A stretch of 64,000 bases of DNA from Dyadobacter chenhuakuii (lineage in GTDB: Bacteria > Bacteroidota > Bacteroidia > Cytophagales > Spirosomataceae), in assembly GCF_023821985.2 (NCBI RefSeq), contig NZ_CP098805.1:3410001-3474000 (forward strand). The letters are read 5' to 3'. Within the stretch, counting starts at the first letter, position 1, and every line of letters starts with the position of its first letter. A program made the position numbers and the translations under genes. Below are positions 54,801 through 63,812 of the stretch, piece by piece. A model generated the notes under the pieces. It did not search any database. It had not been told where the DNA came from and saw nothing but the letters and a program-made list of their open reading frames with translations.

Positions 54801-56096
54801 CTAAACCGACAACGCCGAGGCCTCTCTGCTAATCAACGCCTCTCTATCCGGCCCGGTTGAAATAAACGTAATCGGCAGCTTCAACTCTTCTTCCAAAAAC
54901 TTCACGTAAGCCAGCAACTCCTCTGGAATGGCATCGAAATCGTGGATTCCGTCTAATGACTGCTGCCATCCTTTGAAATCTTTGTAAACCGGCTCCACCG
55001 TTTCGTCACAAAGGTCGTATGGCAAATGGTCGGTCAATGTGCCGTCTGGCAGGCGGTAGTTGGTGCAGACGCGGATGTTGTCAAAAATAGTTAACACATC
55101 CACTTTCATCATAATCAATTGCGTGACGCCATTGATCATGATCGCATATTTCAATGCAGGCAAATCGAGCCAGCCGCAGCGGCGTGGGCGTCCGGTTGTG
55201 GCGCCGAATTCGCGGCCTTCCTGACGCATTTTTTCACCTGTTTCTTCTAATAATTCTGTTGGGAATGGGCCGCTTCCCACGCGTGTGCAGTAAGCTTTGA
55301 AAATCCCGAAAACCTCTCCTACCTGGCTCGGCGCGATACCCAAACCTGTGCAGGCACCAGCCGTCATTGTAGTAGAGCTTGTTACAAAAGGATAAGAACC
55401 GAAATCGATATCTAGCAATGATCCTTGTGCGCCTTCTGCCAAAACAGTTTTCGAAGCTGCTAATGCTTCATTGACAACATATTCGCTATCAACCAGCGTG
55501 AATTGCTTCATAAATTCGATCGCACCGAAGAAGTTCTCTTCCGATTTTGGAAGCACTTCTGAGTAATCGAATGCATAAAAATCAAGGATGGTTTTATGTG
55601 CGTCAACCAGCCTTTTATATTTATCAGCAAAGTTTGGAGAAAGCACATCGCCTACGCGAAGGCCCAATCTTGCCACCTTATCCTGATAAGCAGGACCAAT
55701 TCCTCTCAATGTTGAACCGATCTTGGAATCACCTTTCGAGCGCTCATAAGCAGCGTCAAGCAGCGAATGGGTAGGAACAATAATCGATGCTTTTTTAGAA
55801 ACAAAAAGATTACTGATCAGGTCAAGATTGTATTTTCCAAGATTTTCAATTTCTCTTTTGAAGACGATCGGGTCCAAAACAACGCCGTTCCCGATAATGT
55901 TCTGGATATCGCTGCGGAAAATGCCTGATGGAATTTGGTGCAAAACGTGCTTGATCCCGTCAAACTCCAAGGTGTGTCCCGCATTAGGTCCTCCCTGAAA
56001 ACGGGCTACAACCTGATAACGTGGCGCGAGAACGTCCACAATCTTACCTTTTCCCTCGTCTCCCCATTGAAGACCAAGTAATACGTCAACTTTCAT
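54801..56096 (-). CDS. purA: Adenylosuccinate synthetase
   Basis: GTP-dependent conversion of IMP and aspartate to adenylosuccinate in AMP synthesis. The 431-residue protein has the P-loop-like GLQWGDEGKGK (8-18), GPNAGHTL, GSTLRGIGPAYQDK, GAQGSLLDIDFG and TGRPRRCGWLDL. Normal length. It lies 75 bp downstream of the Fur-type gene on the same strand. Confidence 0.98.
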   Translation of the reverse strand: MKVDVLLGLQWGDEGKGKIVDVLAPRYQVVARFQGGPNAGHTLEFDGIKHVLHQIPSGIFRSDIQNIIGNGVVLDPIVFKREIENLGKYNLDLISNLFVSKKASIIVPTHSLLDAAYERSKGDSKIGSTLRGIGPAYQDKVARLGLRVGDVLSPNFADKYKRLVDAHKTILDFYAFDYSEVLPKSEENFFGAIEFMKQFTLVDSEYVVNEALAASKTVLAEGAQGSLLDIDFGSYPFVTSSTTMTAGACTGLGIAPSQVGEVFGIFKAYCTRVGSGPFPTELLEETGEKMRQEGREFGATTGRPRRCGWLDLPALKYAIMINGVTQLIMMKVDVLTIFDNIRVCTNYRLPDGTLTDHLPYDLCDETVEPVYKDFKGWQQSLDGIHDFDAIPEELLAYVKFLEEELKLPITFISTGPDREALISREASALSV

Positions 56097-56171
56097 TCAA
56101 TTTATGATTACTGAAACTAATATGGTGTAAGGTTGGCCAGGCAAACGAATGCTGCCCGGCCCAATGTTTTA

Positions 56172-56672
56172 TTATCTGTCTTCGTAAACCGCAGAAGTTT
56201 CCCGAACCTCGTTCCGGTTCTGGCAGTTTTCTTTGGTGCAGTTGCCGTAAAAAATAAGTGAGTGATGCATTACACTGAAATTCAGCATTTCACCCACCAT
56301 ATTCTGGATCGACTGAATGCGTGGATCGCAGAATTCCATCACTTTATGGCAATCCGTGCAGATCAGGTGATCGTGCTGCTTGTTACCATAGGATTTTTCA
56401 AACTGCGCCAGATTTTTACCGAACTGATGCTTGGTAACCAGGTCACAATCCACGAGAACATCCAATGTATTGTAAACAGTCGCGCGGCTCACCCGGTAAC
56501 GCTTGTTTTTCATGCTGATGTAAAGCTCGTCTACATCGAAGTGATCTTCCCTGGTGTAGATCTCTTCCAGGATCGCAAAACGCTCAGGCGTTTTGCGCAG
56601 TCCTTTATTTTCCAGGTAAGCCGTTAAGATTTTCTTTGCGGCTTCAAAATTCGGTTTGCTGGCTTGTGGCAT
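56172..56672 (-). CDS. Fur-family metal-dependent or peroxide-responsive repressor
   Basis: 166 residues. The winged helix (about 20-90) has GLRKTPERFAILEEI and VSRATVYNTLDVLVDCDLV, with the DNA-recognition helix in the latter. The dimerisation domain has the metal-site segment KQHDHLICTDCHKVMEF and a second cysteine pair CTKENC, so the structural zinc site (two CxxC-type pairs) appears intact. Fur, Zur and PerR subtypes cannot be told apart safely; the HDHLICTDCHKV form is closest to Fur/PerR. Confidence 0.93.
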   Translation of the reverse strand: MPQASKPNFEAAKKILTAYLENKGLRKTPERFAILEEIYTREDHFDVDELYISMKNKRYRVSRATVYNTLDVLVDCDLVTKHQFGKNLAQFEKSYGNKQHDHLICTDCHKVMEFCDPRIQSIQNMVGEMLNFSVMHHSLIFYGNCTKENCQNRNEVRETSAVYEDR

Positions 56673-56789
56673 ATCTCTGATATTCTTGCGCGAAAATACG
56701 CTTTTTTACTTAAATCACAGTCACTTTCACAGTCTTAGTTCTGACCATCCAGTTTTATAACACCTTAGTATGTGAATGGTTCCTTGCGG

Positions 56790-59081
56790 CTATTTGCCGT
56801 TCAGGTTGGTGTCAAAACGCTGCACATTGTACACACCCTCCACCTGCTCCAACTTGCCGATCAGAATGTCCAAGTGCTTGGTATCCTGCACATAAAGCTT
56901 AATATCTCCATTAAAAACGCCATCCTTTGTGTCAATGGTCAGGCCTCTCATGTTAATGTGCAGCTCGTTGGAAATGATCCTGGTTACGTCGTTAACCAAG
57001 CCTACGCGGTCGGTTCCGGACAGATATAGACCTGCCAGGAACGCTTCATCCTTACCCGATTCCCACTTGGCCTTAATGATGCGGTTTCCGTGCTTGGACA
57101 TCAGTTCCGCGGCATTCGGGCAGGTCGTCCTGTGAATCTTGATGCCTTCATTAATCGTTACAAAACCAAAAACGTCATCTCCGGCGATCGGATTGCAGCA
57201 TATGGCAAGTTTGTAATCGATTTTATCCATGTCGTCGCCGATCAGGAGTGTGTCGCTGTCTGCGCGGTCGCCATGAATGTGTTTGAGAAATTTGGTAAGC
57301 GTTTTGCCGTCGCCCGCATTTGTTGCCGGTGAGGGAGCCGCCGGATTGCTGTCCGTTGCTTTGCGCTCTTTTGCTTCCTTATCTCTTTTAAACCGCTTTA
57401 ATTCATCCAGATGAATGTATCCTTTCCCGATCCGGTAGAAGAAATCACTTGTCGTTTTACATTCAAAAAATGCTCTCAATTGGTTCACCACCTCAGCCGT
57501 AAGCTCCATTCCGAGGATTTTCAGCTTTTTCTCGACCATCTGCCGCCCGTCTGTTTCATAACGGCGGTTGTCTTCTTTCAGAAAATCCTTGATCCTGGCC
57601 CTCGCTTTCGAGGTTACTACGATCCGCAGCCAGTCCTCATTCGGTTTCTGTTTGCTGGATGTAATAATCTCGATCTGATCCCCATTATTAAGCACATAAC
57701 TAATCGGAACGAGGATCCCTCCTACTTTCGCCGCCATGCAATGCACGCCGACTTCAGAGTGTATATCAAATGCAAAATCCAGCGCCGTGGCACCGCTTTG
57801 CAGCACTTTTAGTTCTCCTTTTGGTGTAAAAACAAAAACCTCTTCATTGAATAAATTGCTCCTGAACTCGTCCAGGAACTCAATAGCAGCCGTTTTGTCC
57901 CCAAAACCATTCTCCAATGTCTCCCTCACCTGGGTGATCCACTGCTCAATGTTACCGCGGACTTTGGTATCATTGCCCTTGTATTTCCAGTGCGCAGCAT
58001 ATCCTTTTTCCGCAATTTCGTCCATCCGCGAAGTCCGGATCTGCACTTCCACCCACTGTCCGCTTTTGCTCATCACCGTCGAGTGAAGCGACTGGTAACC
58101 ATTGGCACGCGGCGTGCTCAAAAAGTCTTTCAAACGATCCGGGTTGGGCTTATAATGATCGGTAACAATGGAATACGCCTGCCAGCAGATCGCTTTTTCC
58201 CTGTCATTCTCGGCCGAAGATTCCAGGACAATGCGAATGGCAAAAAGATCATAGATTTCTTCAAAAGGCTTGTTCTGCTTTTTCATTTTGTTCCAAATCG
58301 AATAAATCGATTTGGGGCGGCCTTTCAGAATAAAATTCAATCCCGCAGATTCCAGATCCTGCGCAATCGGCTCCATAAACTTCGAAATAAACCGGTCACG
58401 GATGCCTTTGGTTTCTCTCAGTTTCCTGGCAATAGCACGGTATTCCTGGGGTTCGGTATATTTCAGGTAAAGCTCTTCCAGCTCCGACTTAATGCTGTAA
58501 AGTCCAAGCCGGTGCGCCAGGGGTGCGTAAATGAAAATGGTTTCAGAAGCAATTTTCAGCTGTTTGTCGCGCGGCATGCTATCCAGCGTCCGCATGTTAT
58601 GCAGCCTGTCGGCAAGTTTCACGAGAATTACGCGCACATCGTCGGACAATGTGAGCAGCATTTTCCGGAAGTTTTCAGCTTGTTGGGAGCTGCCATATTC
58701 GAACCTTCCGGAAATTTTGGTCAGTCCGTCGATGATTTTTGCTACTTTTTTGCCAAAAAGTCGCTCAATGTCTTCGATACGCATATCCGTATCCTCCACT
58801 ACATCGTGCAGCAAGGCGGCCACAATTCCCGTCGTACCCAATCCGATCTCTTCAACTACGATCTGGGCAACGGCAAGCGGGTGGTAAATATAGGGTTCTC
58901 CCGAGCGGCGACGCATGTCCTTATGCGCGTCCACGGAGGTGTAAAAGGCTTTTTTGATTAGTTTGGCATCATTATCCTTTAAGAAGGGCTTGGCTGTTCG
59001 TAATAACCTCCGGTATTTTTTGAGAATATCCTTCCGCTCCTGTTCCAGATCAATGGTGAGGGGTTCAACGAGTTGCTCCAC
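56790..59081 (-). CDS. Bifunctional RelA/SpoT-family (p)ppGpp synthetase/hydrolase
   Basis: 763 residues. The HD hydrolase domain (about 50-205) has YIYHPLAVAQIV and the HD pair in AALLHDVVEDTD plus KLADRLHNMRTLD, so hydrolysis should be active. The synthetase domain (about 250-370) has KGRPKSIYSIWNKMKKQ and NGYQSLHSTVMS. TGS is at about 415-475 (VFTPKGELKVLQSGATALDF), then a zinc-finger-type/helical region and a C-terminal ACT domain (about 690-763; GLYLSGTDRVGLVNDVTRII). It is a Rel-type long RSH protein controlling the stringent response. Confidence 0.96.
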   Translation of the reverse strand: MEQLVEPLTIDLEQERKDILKKYRRLLRTAKPFLKDNDAKLIKKAFYTSVDAHKDMRRRSGEPYIYHPLAVAQIVVEEIGLGTTGIVAALLHDVVEDTDMRIEDIERLFGKKVAKIIDGLTKISGRFEYGSSQQAENFRKMLLTLSDDVRVILVKLADRLHNMRTLDSMPRDKQLKIASETIFIYAPLAHRLGLYSIKSELEELYLKYTEPQEYRAIARKLRETKGIRDRFISKFMEPIAQDLESAGLNFILKGRPKSIYSIWNKMKKQNKPFEEIYDLFAIRIVLESSAENDREKAICWQAYSIVTDHYKPNPDRLKDFLSTPRANGYQSLHSTVMSKSGQWVEVQIRTSRMDEIAEKGYAAHWKYKGNDTKVRGNIEQWITQVRETLENGFGDKTAAIEFLDEFRSNLFNEEVFVFTPKGELKVLQSGATALDFAFDIHSEVGVHCMAAKVGGILVPISYVLNNGDQIEIITSSKQKPNEDWLRIVVTSKARARIKDFLKEDNRRYETDGRQMVEKKLKILGMELTAEVVNQLRAFFECKTTSDFFYRIGKGYIHLDELKRFKRDKEAKERKATDSNPAAPSPATNAGDGKTLTKFLKHIHGDRADSDTLLIGDDMDKIDYKLAICCNPIAGDDVFGFVTINEGIKIHRTTCPNAAELMSKHGNRIIKAKWESGKDEAFLAGLYLSGTDRVGLVNDVTRIISNELHINMRGLTIDTKDGVFNGDIKLYVQDTKHLDILIGKLEQVEGVYNVQRFDTNLNGK

Positions 59082-59151
59082 TGCTATATTTTAATTGGTA
59101 TGCTTCACCAAAATAACAAATTCCGGCGACATTTTTCAATTTAATTTTACC

Positions 59152-59159
59152 CAAAGATA
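59152..59159 (-). promoter_or_regulatory. Candidate -7 promoter element of the Rel gene
   Basis: Minus-strand TATCTTTG fits TAnnTTTG, 71 bp before the start codon; no -33 TTG at normal distance. Confidence 0.35.
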
Positions 59160-59174
59160 AAATTTTCAAAAAAG

Positions 59175-59207
59175 TTTGCATCTATCTAAAAAATAAGAAT
59201 ACCTTTG
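59175..59207 (+). promoter_or_regulatory. Promoter of tRNA-Leu (TAG)
   Basis: TTTG (59175-59178), 21 nt, TACCTTTG (59200-59207): a full Bacteroidota promoter match, 45 bp before the tRNA. Confidence 0.8.
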
Positions 59208-59252
59208 CACTCCCAATTCGACAAAAGGCGTCGAAAACGGGAAAATAAGTGA

Positions 59253-59334
59253 GCGGGCGTGGCGGAACTGGTAGACGTGCTAGACTTAGGATCTAGTGCC
59301 GCAAGGCGTGGGGGTTCGATTCCCTCCGCCCGTA
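59253..59334 (+). tRNA. tRNA-Leu (anticodon TAG)
   Basis: An 82-nt class II tRNA: acceptor GCGGGCG/CGCCCGT (terminal G-T pair, as in the other tRNA-Leu here), anticodon stem CTAGA/TCTAG with loop CTTAGGA, variable arm TGCCGCAAGGCGT, T loop TTCGATT, discriminator A. No CCA is encoded. Confidence 0.98.
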
Positions 59335-59412
59335 CGATTAACAAGGGAATGACGGGGCGTCAGGATTCCTATCTCGATAAGAAAAATGAGCTGCTCCGAA
59401 GTAAAACCCGTC

Positions 59413-59448
59413 AAATGCCCTCAGGACTTAGTTTTGAGGGCATTTTTG
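59413..59448 (+). terminator. Terminator after tRNA-Leu
   Basis: AAATGCCCTCA and TGAGGGCATTT around an 11-nt loop, then TTTTT. It lies 78 nt after the tRNA and 50 nt before the trigger factor start. Confidence 0.85.
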
Positions 59449-59498
59449 TTTTTCTTTTCTATTTAATCTAAAAGTTTTACCCATAGCATAAGCGACAC

Positions 59499-60848
59499 AT
59501 GGAAGTTGTATTAGAACAAAATTCGCCGACATTAGCCTCTCTTAAAGTAACGTTGACGAAAGACGATTATCAGCCTAAAATTGATAAGACGATCAAGGAT
59601 TACTCAAAAAAGGTTAACCTGAAAGGCTTTCGTCCTGGCAAAGTGCCATCCCATGTGATTCAGCGCATGTATGGTAAAAGCATTCTGGTTGACGAGGTGA
59701 ACAACCTGTTGAGCACTGCCGTAAGCAGCTATATCAGAGAAAATAAATTGCAGGTTGTTGGCGACCCTGTTCCCAACCGCGAAAAAGCTGCCGAAGTTAA
59801 TTGGGACAGCCCAAGCGAGCTGGAATTCATTTATGACCTGGGTGTTGCTACGGATTTCGAAATCAACTTCTCAGAGCTTCCAGCAGTAAAACGTTACACG
59901 ATTAATGTTGACGATACAGAATTGTCTAAAACAATCGAAAACCTGCGTGAGCGCTTTGCAGAAAACATTCATCCGGAAGTGAGCGAAGAAGGTGATATGA
60001 TCTTCGGAGAGCTGAAACAAGAATCTTCTGAATTCACAACCCGCACTGCGATCCCTACCAAACAAGTGAAAGCAGATGCGCTGGCGAAGTTCATCGGTGT
60101 TAAAAAAGGTGACGAAGTCGTTTTCGACATTCAAAATACATTTGCCGACGAAGCAGCGATTGCACACGTTACCGGCAAGAAAAAAGAAGATGTAGCAACG
60201 CTTTCCGGCGACTATACATTGGTTGTTGAAGATGTAACGCGTTCGGCAGCATCGGAACTGAACCAGGATCTTTTTGACAAAGTTTTGGGACCAGGCCAGG
60301 TTGAAAACGAAGAGCAGTTCAACGAAAAACTTCTGGAAATCATCAAAGGAAACTACGAGCGTGAAACAGAAGCATTGCTTCGTCGCGATATCGAGAATGC
60401 TTTGCTGGACAGCATTGCCATCGAACTTCCGGGCGACTTCTTGAAAGACTGGCTGGAGCGCACCAACGAAGGCAAGTTCACCCGCGAGCAGATCGAAGAG
60501 CAATTCGAAGATTTTAAAAAATCATTGAAATTGAGCTTGATCAAAAATAAAGTGGCTGACAAAGAAAGTGTTAAAGTGGAATATCCTGAAATCCTTGAAT
60601 TTACCCGCAACATGGTAAAAGGACAGTTTGGAATCTACGGAGACGACGACAACATGAAAGAAACCATAGACCGCGTGGCTCAGGGTTACCTTGCTGATAA
60701 AGAGCGTGACAACTACACACAGGTTTTCAATCAGGTTTTTGATAACAAAGTAATGGAGATCATCCGCAGCCAGGTTTCTACGGACGAGCAGACCATTGAA
60801 GTAAGCGAATTTGAAAAACTGGCGAAAGGCGAAGAAGTAGCCGCGTAA
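59499..60848 (+). CDS. tig: Trigger factor (ribosome-associated chaperone)
   Basis: 449 residues. The ribosome-binding domain (1-120) has the signature KGFRPGKVPSHVIQRMYG at about 44-61. A diverged FKBP-like PPIase segment (about 150-250) follows, then the helical C-terminal chaperone domain (about 260-445; FLKDWLERTNEGKFT, EYPEILEFTRNMV). The low similarity of the PPIase part is usual in Bacteroidota. It is followed by a bidirectional terminator and lies in the same region as clpP and clpX, the common tig-clpP-clpX neighbourhood. Confidence 0.95.
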   Translation: MEVVLEQNSPTLASLKVTLTKDDYQPKIDKTIKDYSKKVNLKGFRPGKVPSHVIQRMYGKSILVDEVNNLLSTAVSSYIRENKLQVVGDPVPNREKAAEVNWDSPSELEFIYDLGVATDFEINFSELPAVKRYTINVDDTELSKTIENLRERFAENIHPEVSEEGDMIFGELKQESSEFTTRTAIPTKQVKADALAKFIGVKKGDEVVFDIQNTFADEAAIAHVTGKKKEDVATLSGDYTLVVEDVTRSAASELNQDLFDKVLGPGQVENEEQFNEKLLEIIKGNYERETEALLRRDIENALLDSIAIELPGDFLKDWLERTNEGKFTREQIEEQFEDFKKSLKLSLIKNKVADKESVKVEYPEILEFTRNMVKGQFGIYGDDDNMKETIDRVAQGYLADKERDNYTQVFNQVFDNKVMEIIRSQVSTDEQTIEVSEFEKLAKGEEVAA

Positions 60849-60864
60849 CCAGTTTCAATAATAT

Positions 60865-60905
60865 TTTTTTTCACCGTTCATTGCATTTGCATGAACGGTG
60901 TTTTT
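60865..60905. terminator. Bidirectional terminator between tig and the XRE gene
   Basis: CACCGTTCAT and ATGAACGGTG around a 9-nt loop. T runs lie on the 3' side for plus-strand transcription and A/T-rich runs on the other, so it can serve both convergent genes. Confidence 0.88.
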
Positions 60906-61302
60906 ATTTAAAACCAATGCGTTCGCGTTCCTCTCCGATATGCCGAATGATCCCGTCGCCGAACCATTGCTTGAATTTCATTTTCCACTGATCGAGCTCG
61001 TTCTGCATTCTTCGGTTCTCAGCGAGTAACCGCGTATTTTCCTGACGTAGCCATTCAGTTTCCGACATTGTCAATCCGTCGAAGCCCAATAATTCCGGGA
61101 GCGGAACGTCGAGCAGTTTGGCAATGTTTTCGACTCTGGAAACAGAAAGCTCAGTCCGGCCACGTTCCAGATCGCCGTATGCCGTTGTGGAGAGACCGAG
61201 CATATCAGCCATATTTTCCTGAGAAAGGCCTTTTTGCAGCCGGATCATGCGAATTTTTTCAGACAAGTTTGATGCAACATTCATAGCCACCGCGTTTTTC
61301 AT
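60904..61302 (-). CDS. XRE-family DNA-binding protein with a coiled-coil tail
   Basis: 132 residues. An HTH_3 domain at about 14-70 (LSEKIRMIRLQKGLSQENMA, LSTTAYGDLERGRTELSV) is followed by a short linker and a heptad-like helix (WLRQENTRLLAENRRMQNEL) suited to dimerisation. There is no peptidase or sensor domain. It stands between tig and clpP on the opposite strand; no toxin-like partner is adjacent. Targets are unknown. Confidence 0.9.
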   Translation of the reverse strand: MKNAVAMNVASNLSEKIRMIRLQKGLSQENMADMLGLSTTAYGDLERGRTELSVSRVENIAKLLDVPLPELLGFDGLTMSETEWLRQENTRLLAENRRMQNELDQWKMKFKQWFGDGIIRHIGEERERIGFK

Positions 61303-61531
61303 GCCGATTTATCATTTGTTATGCAATGTAATAAAGACCTTCTTCGCTGACTCTCGCAATTTTCGATAATTTATCGCTTGAATAGACAAGGATTATTCAA
61401 TGAAATAATCAATTTTGTGAAATCCAAAGAATAAAGAGGCCGGATTATTAACAGAAACTAACAGATAGCGCTTTTTGTTCTTTTACTTATTTGCCCTTTA
61501 ATATTACTTCAATTAAAATTTAAATTGATCG

Positions 61532-62206
61532 ATGAACCACGGAAATGAATTTAGAAAATACGCCGTTCACCACCTTGGAATGAATGGCCTTACAGTTGAC
61601 GGCTACGTAAACCACACAGTTGAAAATATGACGCGTTCAGTCATTGAAGAGCGTCCGATGAACTTCCGTGAAGTAGATGTTTTCTCGCGCCTGATGGCCG
61701 ACCGCATTATTTTTATGGGAACCGGTGTTGATGACAACATTGCCAACATTATCGTTGCCCAGCTTTTGTTCCTTGAATCGGCTGATGCGAAAAAAGATAT
61801 TTTAATGTATATCAACAGCCCGGGCGGTTCTGTGTATGCAGGTTTGGGAATTTATGACACGATGCAATATGTGCGTCCGGATGTGGCAACGGTTTGTACA
61901 AGCCTTGCAGCTTCTATGGGTGCAGTGCTTCTGGCAGGCGGCGCGGCAGGAAAAAGATCCGCACTTCCACATGCCCGTGTAATGATTCACCAGCCATCAG
62001 GCGGTGCGCAGGGAACGTCGGTTGACATTGAAATCACCACGCGTGAAATTGTAAAACTGCGTCACGAGTTGTACGAAATCCTGGCAAATCACACAGGTCA
62101 GACACCTGAGCAAATCGCTATCGATTCCGATCGCGATAAGTGGCTAAAAGCTTTGGAAGCAAAGGATTACGGCCTGATTGACGAAGTTTTGACAAGAGAC
62201 AAATAA
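61532..62206 (+). CDS. clpP: ATP-dependent Clp protease proteolytic subunit
   Basis: 224 residues. The catalytic Ser128 is in TSLAASMGA, His153 in [12 protein letters not shown], and the Asp lies in SDRDKWL further on. The handle region and [15 protein letters not shown] are conserved. It has a slightly long N-terminus, which ClpP usually removes by itself. Forms the 14-mer chamber fed by ClpX, whose gene follows; a hairpin lies between them. Confidence 0.97.
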   Translation: MNHGNEFRKYAVHHLGMNGLTVDGYVNHTVENMTRSVIEERPMNFREVDVFSRLMADRIIFMGTGVDDNIANIIVAQLLFLESADAKKDILMYINSPGGSVYAGLGIYDTMQYVRPDVATVCTSLAASMGAVLLAGGAAGKRSALPHARVMIHQPSGGAQGTSVDIEITTREIVKLRHELYEILANHTGQTPEQIAIDSDRDKWLKALEAKDYGLIDEVLTRDK

Positions 62207-62226
62207 GGTTTGAATGCTTTTTCTTT

Positions 62227-62265
62227 AACCGCCCGGATAGGTCCCCTGTCCGGGCGGTTCTTATT
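62227..62265 (+). terminator. Hairpin between clpP and clpX
   Basis: AACCGCCCGGA and TCCGGGCGGTT around an 11-nt loop, then CTTATTA. The tail is only moderately T-rich, so partial readthrough into clpX is possible. Confidence 0.7.
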
Positions 62266-62461
62266 ATAAGGGCCGGGGCCGATTTGGTAACCCCGACAAA
62301 AAACCGGAAATTTGTAATATTGTCTCTACACAGGTCAACATCGGTAAGATTTTTTGAAACATTAATTTCAGTCTTCTTGTTAATGTGGCTCCTGGTTTGT
62401 AATCACACAGCAAGTTCAAGTTGGCGACAAACCTGCAATTATTTAAAATACAGCGAAATCA

Positions 62462-63706
62462 ATGGCACAAGTTAGTTGTTCGTTCTGCGGACGTAAGAAA
62501 AACGAAGTAGATTTATTACTTTCCGGAATCGATGCACATATATGTAATCACTGCATCGCGCAGGGACATCAGGTAATAACAGAGGAGTTGGGATCCAAAG
62601 AAGATAAAAAGGAAAAAAAGACCAAGTTACCCAAGCTGAAACCCATTCCCCCGCAAGAAATTAAGCATTTCCTCGAACAATATGTGATTGGCCAGGACGA
62701 AGCAAAACGCTCATTGGCAGTTGCCGTTTACAATCATTACAAGCGCCTCAACCAGCCGACTTCAGAAGATGATGTTGTGATCGAAAAGTCGAACATTATA
62801 ATGGTAGGCGAAACGGGAACCGGGAAAACCTATCTGGCCAAATCCATAGCACGCATTCTCCAAGTTCCTTTCTGCGTGGCGGATGCAACCGTTGTTACAG
62901 AAGCGGGTTATGTTGGTGAAGATGTTGAAACAATTTTGACCAGACTGCTGCAAGCGGCTGATTACAATGTGGAAGCTGCCGAGCGTGGGATTGTTTATAT
63001 TGATGAAATTGATAAAATCGCGCGCAAATCGGATAATCCTTCTATTACACGGGATGTCAGCGGCGAAGGCGTTCAGCAGGCCCTTTTGAAATTACTGGAA
63101 GGCTCATCTGTGAATGTTCCACCACAAGGCGGACGCAAGCACCCCGACCAGAAAATGATCACTTTGAACACGGAAAACATCCTGTTCATTTGCGGCGGCG
63201 CATTCGACGGCATTGAAAGGCACATTGGAAAACGCATTAACACGCGCCCGATCGGCTTTTCGGGAGATAACCGCATTATCGAAATCTTTGATAAAGGAAA
63301 TCTGATGCGTTATGTGACTGCTATGGACCTTAAATCATTCGGTCTGATTCCTGAATTGATCGGCCGTCTGCCGGTGTTGACGCATTTGAATCCATTGGAC
63401 CGCGAAACATTGCGCAGGATTTTAACAGAGCCTAAAAATGCATTGGTAAAACAATATGCAAAATTGTTCTCCATGGAGGGCATCACACTTCATGTTGAAG
63501 ACGAAGTGCTGGATTTTATCGTTGACCAGGCCATGACTTACAAACTGGGAGCACGTGGTCTCCGCGCGATATGCGAGTCGATCATGACGGACGCGATGTT
63601 TGATCTGCCTTCCCAAAAAGATGTGAAAGAATTCACGCTCTCGCTGGATTACGCAAAAGACAAGTTCGAGAAATCTTCCATGTCATTACTTCGCTCAGTG
63701 GCTTAA
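62462..63706 (+). CDS. clpX: ATP-dependent Clp protease ATP-binding subunit ClpX
   Basis: AAA+ unfoldase that recognises tagged or native substrates and feeds ClpP. The 414-residue protein has an N-terminal zinc-binding domain with Cys6, Cys9, Cys28 and Cys31, Walker A GETGTGKT (about 116-123), Walker [10 protein letters not shown] (about 180), the [19 protein letters not shown] pore-adjacent segment, and ELIGRLPVL. Standard length. It starts 255 bp after clpP, so its own promoter is likely in that gap. Confidence 0.98.
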   Translation: MAQVSCSFCGRKKNEVDLLLSGIDAHICNHCIAQGHQVITEELGSKEDKKEKKTKLPKLKPIPPQEIKHFLEQYVIGQDEAKRSLAVAVYNHYKRLNQPTSEDDVVIEKSNIIMVGETGTGKTYLAKSIARILQVPFCVADATVVTEAGYVGEDVETILTRLLQAADYNVEAAERGIVYIDEIDKIARKSDNPSITRDVSGEGVQQALLKLLEGSSVNVPPQGGRKHPDQKMITLNTENILFICGGAFDGIERHIGKRINTRPIGFSGDNRIIEIFDKGNLMRYVTAMDLKSFGLIPELIGRLPVLTHLNPLDRETLRRILTEPKNALVKQYAKLFSMEGITLHVEDEVLDFIVDQAMTYKLGARGLRAICESIMTDAMFDLPSQKDVKEFTLSLDYAKDKFEKSSMSLLRSVA

Positions 63707-63726
63707 ACAAGCAATTGGCAATATTG

Positions 63727-63777
63727 AAAACGCTCTGCTTTCCTCATCGGAATTCAGAGCGTTTTACTTTTTATGGC
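63727..63777 (+). terminator. Terminator after clpX
   Basis: AAAACGCTCTG and CAGAGCGTTTT around a 17-nt loop, followed by ACTTTTTA. Confidence 0.85.
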
Positions 63778-63812
63778 AATAGTCCTATTTTGCATTAAAA
63801 TTAAATTCTGAA

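Noticed and set aside
57990..58961. Plus-strand open frame of 323 residues
   Set aside because: Entirely antisense to the Rel gene, whose HD and synthetase motifs are clear; the frame has no recognisable domain.
59259..59471. Small open frame starting inside tRNA-Leu
   Set aside because: Its first 25 codons are the tRNA itself and it ends after the terminator; a well-known artefact.
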